64,000 bases of DNA. Origin: Synchiropus splendidus. Lineage: Eukaryota > Chordata > Actinopteri > Syngnathiformes > Callionymidae. A program made the position numbers and the translations under genes. Positions within the stretch are counted from its first letter, which is position 1. Every line of letters begins with the position of its first letter. The notes under the pieces are model-generated. The model did not search any database. It saw only the letters and a list, made by a program, of their open reading frames with translations, and was not told the DNA's origin. Below, piece after piece: positions 25,301-32,678 of the stretch. The DNA lies in the NCBI RefSeq assembly GCF_027744825.2, contig NC_071337.1, positions 11,347,031-11,411,030 of the forward strand, given 5' to 3'.

Positions 25301-28300
25301 CTTGTGTGAGCGAGTTCTAGACATGCTGTCCCATTGAACTCATTGCAATCAATGATATTTGTCTCTTTAAAACGGATGTGAAAGAAGCCCAGCGCTTCAA
25401 GCTGTCTTTTAAGGGGTTAAAGGATTTGGAAAAGATTTCTACTAAAAATGATCATAAATAAATACAATAAAAATAGTTTCAGATTTTGATGCATGAGGGT
25501 TGGTCGTGTAAATTCAGCATGATAAAAGTGTCCCACTTCCTCCCAAAGTGAGATCGATAGGGAAAGAAGTGGGTAAAACTGACATTTTAACAGTTTGATA
25601 TTTTAAGGGGGAAAGTACTTCTGAATGGAAATTCATCCAGAAAAAAATGGATTCTTCATCTGCTTTAGAAGGGGACAGATTAGTGTGTAGCGACTGAGCT
25701 GGGAAGTAAAGTGCGTTAAAAGAGGACCACCAGGTTTGAGAGAGGGATGGAAGGCCGGACTCTCTTCTGCTCTCCTGACACAGAAGCAGCTTTACGACCA
25801 GGCTTTCTTCTCTGACCCTCGCAAGGACAATAATTACAGCTCTGCCGCTGATGATGACTGGAGGTGACACGTTGGAATGACAGAGATTCAGTTTGCCGTG
25901 AGACTGTTTTCTTTGTTGTCGTCCACTTATCTTTCATCTTTGCTCCTCATCCCCTCACCCCCAACGCCCCCGATCATCGCCAGGTACGGTCACGGCTTCG
26001 AAATGTTCTGTCTGGCGTCTGACCGCGCGAGGACAGTGGTGGCGTCTGCTTGCAAGGTGAGTGCGATGAAGTCGCTTTGAAAGCGACACTTTCCAGCAAA
26101 AGAGGGATCAGAGCTGGGAGCCTGAACATCCTCCCTGGTATTTGCTGTGATGCTGTTGTTGTCAGTTACGTATCAGCGGCGTTCACCCAGCGACGACCTT
26201 GACAAACAAGCCCACGTTCCATTATTTCCTCCTCCACGTCGCTGTTATTCTTTGTCTCATCTTCCAGCTCAGAGCCTCCTCCTCATTTAAGTCTGACCCG
26301 TCGAACTCTGACACATCAAAACGTGCCTTTTTCAGATGTGATTAATGATATTCACGCCGCGCAGAGAGGCTGCACCGCCGGCTGCCAGGTTGGGCGACCG
26401 AAGAGAAACTTTCCAGCTTTAATTGAAATGTTTTTTCTTTTTTTCCCCCTGAGGTTTGTTTCAGTTCAGCGTGCCACTGTAAACACCGCTTGTGTCACAG
26501 CTTTGTGATCACAGTTTTCTCTGCTTTCGTTTTTGACGCCACAGACGTTCACACTCGACCGCGGAATGACAAGCTTCTGAAGAACACATCACCCTCGAGT
26601 GAGGGCTGAACATGAAACCTGTTGGTTGTTAGTGTAGCGGCGGGTTTGGACATTATCATAGTCAGTCAACACGCTGCCTGTATGTACCCGGCCCTCGGTC
26701 TGACACTTTGTTTTGTGATGTTAAACAGTTAGTTAGCTGTTAATCCAGTTTAATTTTATTGCCATCCAATTTCATTTACACAGATAAACACACCATTACA
26801 GTTTAATGCAGTTTTCGCATCAGTTTCTACACAGACTTAATTTCCCTTGGTCTTGTTTTGCAGTTTTTTTTAAATTTATTTACTTTCTTGCTTTTTTTTT
26901 TTTTTTTTAATAATATTGACCTATTATTACACAATATATGTCTTCCAATTCTTACTTCATTTTTTGTTCTTAATAAATAATACATACAAAAATACATGTT
27001 TTTTGCTGACGTTTATTTAGGTTTAGTTTTAAATTGTATTTATTCTGTATTATTATTAAATTAATTACTAATTAATTTTTGTTATTTTAGTTTTGTTGAA
27101 GATTTGTCAGTGCTTTTCATGTGAAGGTGACCTCCACGATGGATCTGATGTTGCAGCAGGTGGCCGAGAAATATTATCCGGGAACTTACTTCACATTTCC
27201 TTTTCAAGAAATAGTTTTAGTTTGTTGGTTTGATGATTTTTTATTTATTTTAGTGTTTAAAATCTATTGTAATGTTCTCAGTGAACCAGTTTTCCTGACT
27301 CCTTAAAGTTTGTGTTTATTTTTCTGTCATTAGGACATTTTAAATCACTTGAAACGGCATTGTATCCAAGCTGGAGGAAACTTCTTTTGGAATGTAAAAT
27401 ACTTTGGCCTTTTTTTAATTTAGTGTTATTTTTCTGTTCAAACCCTGAGAGTGGCTTTCTGTGAATTTATTATTTTTTTTAATCTACTGTGTTGTTGGCA
27501 TTCGTGCTCTTCAAAATAGATTATATTCGACTGTCTTCCTATAGTACAGTGAAGATGGGAGTTGTGTTATTGTGCAGTACATGTTATCAACTGTGATGGG
27601 CTGATGAGGCTTCATGAAACAGTGTCTTCATTTTCAGAGACCACTAAATGTCAGTCTCTGCTCAAAAGCTTTGATTTGAACAACCATTTCAATGAAACTT
27701 CATCTCATTTTTAAACCAACAGCACCACCTGTTGAGCTCTAAAAATAAGGACAGTGTTTCATGAAGCCTCAGTGACCCATCACTACCTATCAGTGTGAGT
27801 CCAACTGTCCCCTGGTGTTTGTCTTGAAGGCAACTAAAGCTGAACACGCCTCTGTGCTGCTATGGAGCACCAGGACCTGGCGGCAGCTGCAGACTCTCTC
27901 CTACCACACGCTCACCGTCACCCAGCTGGCCTTCTCCCCAGACTCACAGCTGCTGCTCGCCGTGGCCCGGGACCGGACCTGGTCCCTGTGGAGGCGGAAC
28001 CAACCGGAGTCAGAGAGTGAAGGTGAGACCAGGCTGGCAGAATCAGAACCTGCGATCGCTCAAAGAGTCTCACTCCCGAGGTGTGTGCGTGTGTGTGTGT
28101 GTTTGCAGAGCCTGGTTTCTCTCTGTACACACAGACAGGGAAGGACACGACGCTACACGAGCGGATCATCTGGTCATGTGACTGGAGCCCCGACAGCAGA
28201 TACTTCGCCACGTCCAGTCGGGACAAGACGGTAGCTGATTGTAATGGACCCATGTTGATGTGGAGAAGTGTGTTGACTGGTGCGCGTGTGTCTGTCCAGG

Positions 28301-30238
28301 TGATTGTGTGGGGCCCCTGCAGGGAGCTGGAGTCTAGAGACCTGATGCAGGCGGATAAGATCAAATGCTGCTCAGTCCTAAGCGTGGGCGACTCTGCCAC
28401 AGCCGTGGCTTTTTGTCCTGTGGTGCACACGGACAGGTACACACACAGACACGCAGTTGTTAGTACTGGAGGATGATCTGAGCCCACAGCTGCTGTGGTT
28501 TAGTTGACACCACGGCTGGTTCATCGATATTAATCTCACTTGTTTTGATTGACCGAGTGTTGAACTGATGCACATCCAGGCGTCACAACAGTCAGGGATT
28601 ATATCCATGTGTCACTACCTCGGAAGTGACTGTGTATGTGTGTGCGCGTGTGCGTCCCAGATACCTGCTGGCTGTGGGTCTGGAGTGTGGCAGGGTTGAG
28701 CTCCACAGCTGGACCCCCGGAGCCCCTGCTGGAGGGCAAGACTGGAGCAGATGTGGTGAAACAGACCACTCGTATCCTTTAAAACCTGAATGTGGAGGTT
28801 TTTACTGACTGAATTGAAAGTGAAGTCAAATACGTTACCAACATTAAAACCTTTTTTTTTTTTTCAGAAAATAAGGCTAGTGAATCAAACCTCTGGGAAG
28901 TGGTTTGGAAAGCTTGGAATAACTTATTGGCATTTAAGTAGAAGGAATGAAAATAAAATGAACAGTAGCAGACAACACATTATAGAATGGCAAGAACAGA
29001 ATATTGACAATAATTTACTAATACCTGAAATAACTACATTTCTATGCAGCATACTCTTTCACCATAATCATGGAAGGAGATGCAGGTCTGTGTAAAATGG
29101 ATGAAACAAGTATTATTTTAGTGACAGTGAATTACGTTCCAGCTTTAATCCGAAGAGTAGTGCCATTTTGTGCTGCCCCAAGGATCCCCTGTCTCCACCC
29201 CCTTCGATCCAGAAGTGAACTGTCCCTTGGCTCCACACAGCCTTGCAGCCCGCGCCCCAGTTTCCAGTCGTGCTGGAGGTGACACACTGTCACATCGTAC
29301 CTGTGCAGGCTGCACCTGCTGGCTCAGTGCCGCACAGATGATAAAGAGAAGAAGTGCGCCGTGATCCAGATTTTTTTTTTCCATCTACGTTGCTCATGCC
29401 TCCTCCAAAAAATACCAACCAGGGTCTTTGCCCTGTTCGCCTGCATCTAGAACGTCCAGCTGGCCAGTAAGGGGCCATGACCATCACGTAGCTCCTGCCA
29501 CTGCTTCATGTCCAAAGGGACTTCTAATACCTTCCAAGTTAGTATTGCTCGGCTCAAAATGTAACACCTGACTGGAAGAATATTGCATGAAATCTAATGA
29601 TTTTTTGGAATTCTTTATTAGTCTCCTCGATAATTTATCCTATTTCTCTACTAAAACGCAGGCTGAAACATTTTTTAGAAAACAATTTCTGTTATCATCA
29701 TGAATTTGATATTTTGTATCCTGACATTAAGTCCTTGCGCTTGTTTTTGTTTGTTCAACATATTAAAATACCCATCACAAATGTAACAGGTTTCCACCAG
29801 TTAAATTGTGGACGACTTATTTATTAGTTATTTTCTTCCAGAAAAGTAACCACAATGTTTATCTGTTTAAAAAAAAAAAAAGAAAAAAAAGCACAATGGA
29901 TATTGTTATGTTTAATGTTTGAGTTGTCTTGTAAACTGACACCACACACATCTCACGGCTGTGCTGTGAAAGACAAAATATTCCGACACCGAAGTCCCTG
30001 CTTGTCTCTTTAACCGGCTTCCCCCAGACAGAGCCACACGGCCGCAGTCAAGAGGCTCCGTTGGAGGCCCAGACCGGGCCGGGCCGGTCACCAGAATGAC
30101 AAGTGTGCCAGTGTGAACGGAGAGAAAGGAGGACAGAGTGAGACGGGGGAGAGCTGCCGGGTCCAGCTGGCCAGCGCCAGCGCCGACCGCTCTGTCAAGA
30201 TCTTCAGCGTCAACACTCGGACTCTTCAGCAGCAGTGA
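7904..30238 (+). CDS. elp2: Elongator complex protein 2 (WD40 double propeller), complete 22-exon gene
   Basis: ELP2 is the double-propeller WD40 scaffold of the ELP1-ELP2-ELP3 core of Elongator, which modifies the wobble uridine of tRNAs (cm5U derivatives) and was also linked to histone acetylation and elongating Pol II. The 22 exons listed separately sum to 2514 nt, or 837 residues plus TGA, close to the human 826. All phases join and all introns are GT-AG. Blade ends visible in order include [77 protein letters not shown] and [11 protein letters not shown]. The first propeller covers roughly residues 1-385 and the second the rest. The start at 7904 matches the conserved MxAPVxET N-terminus. 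No frameshift or stop was found, so the gene appears functional. It converges on gabbr2. Confidence 0.95.
8173..8251 (+). CDS. elp2: elp2 exon 2 (residues 45-71)
   Basis: Acceptor TTTCAG|GGC and donor TGTG|GTGAGC. Encodes the first GH dipeptide blade start, [13 protein letters not shown], a close match to human NGHTARVNCIQW. Confidence 0.93.
9335..9405 (+). CDS. elp2: elp2 exon 3 (residues 71-94)
   Basis: Acceptor TTCACAG, donor GAG|GTGAG. Encodes the blade end [16 protein letters not shown]. The following intron is only 70 nt. Confidence 0.93.
9476..9620 (+). CDS. elp2: elp2 exon 4 (residues 95-143)
   Basis: Acceptor ATTTAG, donor GATG|GTAAAC. Encodes [14 protein letters not shown] and then [16 protein letters not shown], a complete WD repeat. 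Confidence 0.93.
10111..10188 (+). CDS. elp2: elp2 exon 5 (residues 143-169)
   Basis: Acceptor TTCCTCAG, donor AATG|GTGAGC. Encodes [20 protein letters not shown], matching human [20 protein letters not shown]. This blade lacks a classic GH start, as in the family. Confidence 0.92.
10287..10351 (+). CDS. elp2: elp2 exon 6 (residues 169-190)
   Basis: Acceptor CTTTCAG, donor GAG|GTAGGT. Encodes [20 protein letters not shown], matching human VPILACGNDDCRIHIF. The next intron is 108 nt. Confidence 0.93.
10460..10526 (+). CDS. elp2: elp2 exon 7 (residues 191-213)
   Basis: Acceptor TTGCTCAG, donor ATTG|GTAAGT. Encodes the well-conserved blade start [13 protein letters not shown]. Confidence 0.93.
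11213..11356 (+). CDS. elp2: elp2 exon 8 (residues 213-261)
   Basis: Acceptor TTTGTCAG, donor TCAG|GTAAGA. Encodes [20 protein letters not shown] followed by the acidic and lysine-rich loop ([11 protein letters not shown]) that human ELP2 also has at this point. Confidence 0.93.
11473..11562 (+). CDS. elp2: elp2 exon 9 (residues 261-291)
   Basis: Acceptor GATGCAG, donor ACAG|GTAATT. Encodes [20 protein letters not shown], matching human [20 protein letters not shown]. Confidence 0.93.
12099..12199 (+). CDS. elp2: elp2 exon 10 (residues 291-324)
   Basis: Acceptor CCCTGCAG, donor AAG|GTGAGT. Encodes [18 protein letters not shown], one of the best-conserved ELP2 blade ends. It precedes the longest elp2 intron (6.9 kb). 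Confidence 0.93.
12200..19089 (+). other. elp2: elp2 intron 10 (6,890 bp), no gene recognised
   Basis: The largest elp2 intron. It contains a 33-base T run at 13292-13324, pyrimidine-rich tracts near 12690-12760, and a long antisense open frame (189 codons) at 15870-16439 that matches no family I know. The region 13700-14100 is less AT-rich than the rest of the intron. No splice-flanked coding segment with recognisable homology was found. Confidence 0.7.
13292..13324. repeat. Homopolymer T run in elp2 intron 10
   Basis: Thirty-three consecutive T on the + strand. There is no obvious retroposed gene body next to it. Confidence 0.95.
19090..19221 (+). CDS. elp2: elp2 exon 11 (residues 325-368)
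   Basis: Acceptor GTTCCAG, donor GAG|GTAATC. Encodes [17 protein letters not shown] and [13 protein letters not shown], matching human VRVGEVGGNTLGFYDCQ and AHAFHGALHLW. Confidence 0.94.
19929..20075 (+). CDS. elp2: elp2 exon 12 (residues 369-417)
   Basis: Encodes [20 protein letters not shown] and [15 protein letters not shown], the first full blade of the second propeller. The acceptor is unusual: two GAG trinucleotides in tandem (19926-19931) follow the pyrimidine tract, so the exon can start at 19929 or 19932, differing by one Glu. The donor is GAG|GTAAG. Confidence 0.92.
20301..20994. mobile_element. hAT-type non-autonomous element, copy 1, with 8-bp target duplication
   Basis: In elp2 intron 12. 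The element runs from 20309 (CACTGATTCTTAACC) to 20986 (its complement reads CAGGGGTCTTTAGCC), 678 bp. It is flanked by the exact 8-bp direct repeat ATTTAGAG at 20301-20308 and 20987-20994. An 8-bp duplication and CA-starting imperfect terminal repeats are hAT hallmarks. There is no transposase frame. Copy 2 is at 45872-46544. Confidence 0.88.
21377..21568 (+). CDS. elp2: elp2 exon 13 (residues 418-481)
   Basis: Acceptor CTCCTGCAG, donor GAT|GTAAGT. Encodes [20 protein letters not shown] and [16 protein letters not shown], nearly identical to human. Confidence 0.95.
21656..21725 (+). CDS. elp2: elp2 exon 14 (residues 482-505)
   Basis: Acceptor ATCTCAG, donor CAAG|GTCGGA (weak at +3). Encodes [19 protein letters not shown], matching human [19 protein letters not shown]. 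The next intron is 93 nt. Confidence 0.9.
21819..21914 (+). CDS. elp2: elp2 exon 15 (residues 505-537)
   Basis: Acceptor ATTACAG after an A-rich stretch, donor ACTG|GTATGA. Encodes the variable inter-blade loop ([17 protein letters not shown], then [12 protein letters not shown]). It aligns in position with the divergent human loop that ends VAFQPSILT. Confidence 0.85.
22120..22500. repeat. Possible old DNA-transposon relic in elp2 intron 15
   Basis: TATAAGCCGC near 22135 is matched by an inverted GCAGCTTATA near 22171-22180, a layout seen at the ends of some fish miniature elements. No target duplication could be set, so the family is not named. Confidence 0.25.
23001..23058 (+). CDS. elp2: elp2 exon 16 (residues 537-556)
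   Basis: Acceptor CTTCACAG, donor CT|GTGAGT. Encodes [20 protein letters not shown], matching human [20 protein letters not shown]. Confidence 0.94.
23059..25983 (+). other. elp2: elp2 intron 16 (2,925 bp), no gene recognised
   Basis: AT-rich, with T-rich tracts (23640-23680) and a short TG run (about 23885-23900). Open frames on both strands near 24103-24459 overlap each other and look like chance frames in low-complexity DNA. Nothing recognisable. Confidence 0.7.
25984..26056 (+). CDS. elp2: elp2 exon 17 (residues 556-580)
   Basis: Acceptor ATCGCCAG, donor AAG|GTGAGT. Encodes [20 protein letters not shown] then SACK, matching human [24 protein letters not shown]. Confidence 0.94.
26057..27829 (+). 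other. elp2: elp2 intron 17 (1,773 bp)
   Basis: Mostly AT-rich with T runs (26435-26447, 26890-26910). No gene was seen. Its 3' end carries an inverted-repeat element, listed separately, that stops about 46 bp before exon 18. Confidence 0.75.
27593..27783. mobile_element. Terminal-inverted-repeat miniature element, copy A
   Basis: About 190 bp bounded by inverted ends of about 34 bp. The left end begins GTGATGGGCTGATGAGGC and the complement of the right end begins GTGATGGGTCACTGAGGC; both continue TTCATGAAACA. The interior matches copy C at 43038-43206. It is non-coding. The superfamily is uncertain because no clean target duplication was seen. Confidence 0.8.
27830..28022 (+). CDS. elp2: elp2 exon 18 (residues 581-645)
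   Basis: Encodes [40 protein letters not shown] and [11 protein letters not shown], very close to human. The acceptor is CTTGAAG (AAG, less common) after a short pyrimidine tract. The donor is GAAG|GTGAGA. Confidence 0.94.
28109..28230 (+). CDS. elp2: elp2 exon 19 (residues 645-685)
   Basis: Acceptor TTTGCAG after a TG repeat, donor ACG|GTAGCT. Encodes [20 protein letters not shown] and RDKT, matching human [24 protein letters not shown]. The following intron is 69 nt and open in frame. Confidence 0.94.
28300..28436 (+). CDS. elp2: elp2 exon 20 (residues 686-731)
   Basis: Acceptor CTGTCCAG, donor ACAG|GTACAC. Encodes VIVWGPC, a variable loop, and then [19 protein letters not shown], matching human SVLDVGGAVTAVSVCPVLH. 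Confidence 0.93.
28661..28771 (+). CDS. elp2: elp2 exon 21 (residues 731-768)
   Basis: Acceptor GTCCCAG, donor ACTC|GTATCC. Encodes [20 protein letters not shown], matching human YVVAVGLECGKICLYTW. Confidence 0.93.
28772..30027 (+). other. elp2: elp2 intron 21 (1,256 bp), no gene recognised
   Basis: Contains a T run (28851-28864), an A-rich run (29869-29890) and a GC-richer block (29160-29480) that stands out from its AT-rich surroundings and may be a transposable-element fragment of unknown family. Confidence 0.65.
30028..30238 (+). CDS. elp2: elp2 exon 22, terminal (residues 768-837, TGA stop)
   Basis: Acceptor CTTCCCCCAG. Encodes [18 protein letters not shown], a variable basic linker, and the last blade strand [18 protein letters not shown] before a short tail ending LQQQ and TGA at 30236-30238. 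Human ends similarly (FASCGEDHTVKIHRVN). Confidence 0.93.
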
Positions 30239-30465
30239 CACCGGCCTGCGCTTGGCCAGGACCCGACGGGTCAGCCCGGGCCAACCGGGCCGCAGCTGCT
30301 CACTGGCATCTCTTCCACATCCAGTGACTGCCGGTCAAGTGGTGGGTCAGTTCAGACTGGAGGGTTGTGGTGGACACGTCTGGTCTGCAGAGTTGAGCGG
30401 GAGTGATCTTGTTTAACAAGGTCCTTCATTATCAGATGATGTTGAATAAATGATTTTTACACAGC
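30239..30465 (+). terminator. elp2: elp2 3' UTR with polyadenylation signal
   Basis: A canonical AATAAA at 30445-30450 lies 207 bp after the stop and is followed by a T- and GT-rich stretch (30451-30480), as expected of a cleavage site near 30465. The exact end is inferred. Confidence 0.7.
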
Positions 30466-30654
30466 TCATGTTTGTCTTGTTCAGTTCTACAACTGGTGTT
30501 TGGCGAGAAGACATTTTTAATATGCGTTCTGCAACAAGCCATAATATTATAGCTACATGCACTTTCATCTCTGCACTGTCTTTAAAGGCATCTTGCAAGT
30601 TGGTGGTCATAATGTTTTCCACGTTGATCCAAATCTTATTCATCATTTATTTTA

Positions 30655-30790
30655 CTTCACTCACGCCAAGGTGGGTCATGTCCATCCCAGCTACACGGGG
30701 AGAGGGACACCCTGGACAGCTCTCCAGCCCATCCATGCTTTTGGAATGTGGGAGGAAACTGGAGCCCGGTGTGGAGGTCAGACCAACCTA
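30655..30790. repeat. Interspersed repeat remnant, copy 1
   Basis: Carries GGGACACCCTGGACAGCTC and GGAATGTGGGAGGAAACTGG, two phrases very common in an old fish interspersed repeat. A second remnant with both phrases is at 44655-44815. I do not assign the family with confidence. Confidence 0.55.
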
Positions 30791-31633
30791 TGAGTGCCTC
30801 ATATTTAACCATCTGACGGTACTGACCGCCACCGTGGCCTCATATTATGGGATGGAAGGGGTCGGTTCCTTCACTTGGCTCCGTCTCCATCCGTGAAATG
30901 AGTTTCGGGGACTGGAACAGATGCTCCGCCTGGTTTTATGATCTCCCTGGTATTAAGATTCAAAGAAGTGGCTTCCTGCTGCTGTGAACGTGCACCAGCA
31001 CACGTGCACAAGTGCAACTCTGACTGAATACTGATGAGACGCTCTTGTGTCTCTCCATCTGACCTTGACCACCGGGCTGACTCAAACACTGGTGCAGATT
31101 GGGGAATCATCCGGAATATAAAAAATCCACACTGATGAAAGAGGTAGTAAATTTTGTGTAGAAGTTTGTGTGTGTGAGTGTGTAGAAATAAATTCTCTGA
31201 TTTCTTGTCCTTGAACATGCATAAAAAAAAGACATTTATAGTCTTGTAATTAATTCAGTTCAGCTCAGTTCTTTTCAAATATTATTGGTCATATAAAAAG
31301 GATACATATTCTAGTCATGCATTTTATTATAATTCCCAACTTTAGTGACTGACATGAACCCTTTCATCCACTGGGTCATCACATGCTACAAATCTATATA
31401 TAAAATCAAGTGTGTAATGTGTAATGTTTATTCAATCCAATGTTTATTTGGGAATTAATATTTTGAAAGTACTGAGCAGCAGCGAGGGAAAACACAAGAA
31501 GAGCAGAAAATATGAGCTTTTCTTTTAGTATTTTTGTCGAGACTGATGAGTCACAGTCCCAAACATCTGCTCCATAAAAACTACATCTGAGACCCAGTCC
31601 ACCATCCACACACTGAATATTTCAAGCCATTGG

Positions 31634-31725
31634 ACACACACACACACACACGATTCATTATTCATCGTCTTCTCGCTGCAACACACATCTGCACCACCAC
31701 CATCATCATCATCATCATCACCACG
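31634..31725. repeat. CA and CAT simple repeats
   Basis: A CA run at about 31635-31651 and a CAC/CAT trinucleotide run at about 31692-31723. Confidence 0.85.
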
Positions 31726-32282
31726 ATGAAGAGTGACAAGGCGACTGGCCTGCTGTTCTCAGACCTGAAATTGCATGTGACACATGTGACGTCGACTAAC
31801 TATTGGAGAGGAGACTGTCGGACGCCCGTGTGAATTTGAAATGTCACCTAATCCAAACTGCATTGATTCACGGCTCTTCAGTTTACTCATCCTCAGCTCT
31901 CGTGATCATCGTGTCTTTCATCGTCTTGCAAATGCTTGTGAAGCTCGAATCTCTCAAATCTCATATCTTCTTCAGAGACTTGTTTGTGCTGGACAGAAAA
32001 TTAAAGTTTAATAATCTTCAGGATAGAAGTACTTCCACTCTGATGTTTAAGCTTTTGTGAACAGGCTCAATTAAAATTGAAAAAATAATATTTTCTAAAT
32101 TATCTAATAATGTTTATCTAAATTTCTGGATTTTCTAAAGTATCTAAATTATAAACAAATATTTCAGCCCTTAAATTCCTAAAGCTATCGACAAACGTGG
32201 ATTTAAATCAACAAAACATCATGGCACATTGTTGATGACTGCTTATGTTGAATTGCTGAAGCTTCGTGAAGCCTCACCTGAT

Positions 32283-32412
32283 GATGGGCTGGTGAGGCTT
32301 CATGAAACAGTGTCCACATTTTTCAGAGCTCAGAAGGTGTTACCCTATAAAGTGAAAGGTGAAAGGACTGTGAAAATGTGGACGCTATTTCGTGAAGCCT
32401 CACCAGCCCATC
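32283..32412. mobile_element. Foldback miniature element, copy B (short interior)
   Basis: 130 bp. Left arm 32283-32322 and right arm 32373-32412 are near-perfect inverted repeats of about 40 bp (both read GATGGGCTGGTGAGGCTTCA from the outside inward), so it can fold into a hairpin. It belongs to the same family as copies A and C but most of their interior is missing. A further partial arm (GCTTCGTGAAGCCTCACC) lies just left, at about 32261-32278. Confidence 0.8.
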
Positions 32413-32678
32413 CTGCCTTTATCTGCTTATATACTTATACCCAGTCAAAACCTCTCTGTTATTCTTAAACTTCAAATGCAAAACAATAATTAAATGAGCC
32501 CAAACTTTCATCCCACATTTATCTCAGCGATGACTCATTCATTATCTTCTGTTTATCCCCTAACACACACACGCGCCAACAAATCGATGATATTCAGTTA
32601 CACAAACGCTACATTCGCTCATCTCTCGACATGGTGTCGAATGAAGGCGCAAACTCGCAGACTTACTTTCAGTCTCAC

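Larger units (their letters stand above)
30466..32678. other. Intergenic DNA between convergent elp2 and gabbr2
   Basis: About 2.2 kb separating two converging genes. It holds an interspersed-repeat remnant (30655-30790), a CA and CAT simple repeat (31634-31725), and a foldback element (32283-32412). No coding exon was recognised. Confidence 0.65.

Noticed and set aside
27918..28487. 189-codon minus-strand open frame
   Set aside because: It is the antisense shadow of elp2 exons 18-20.
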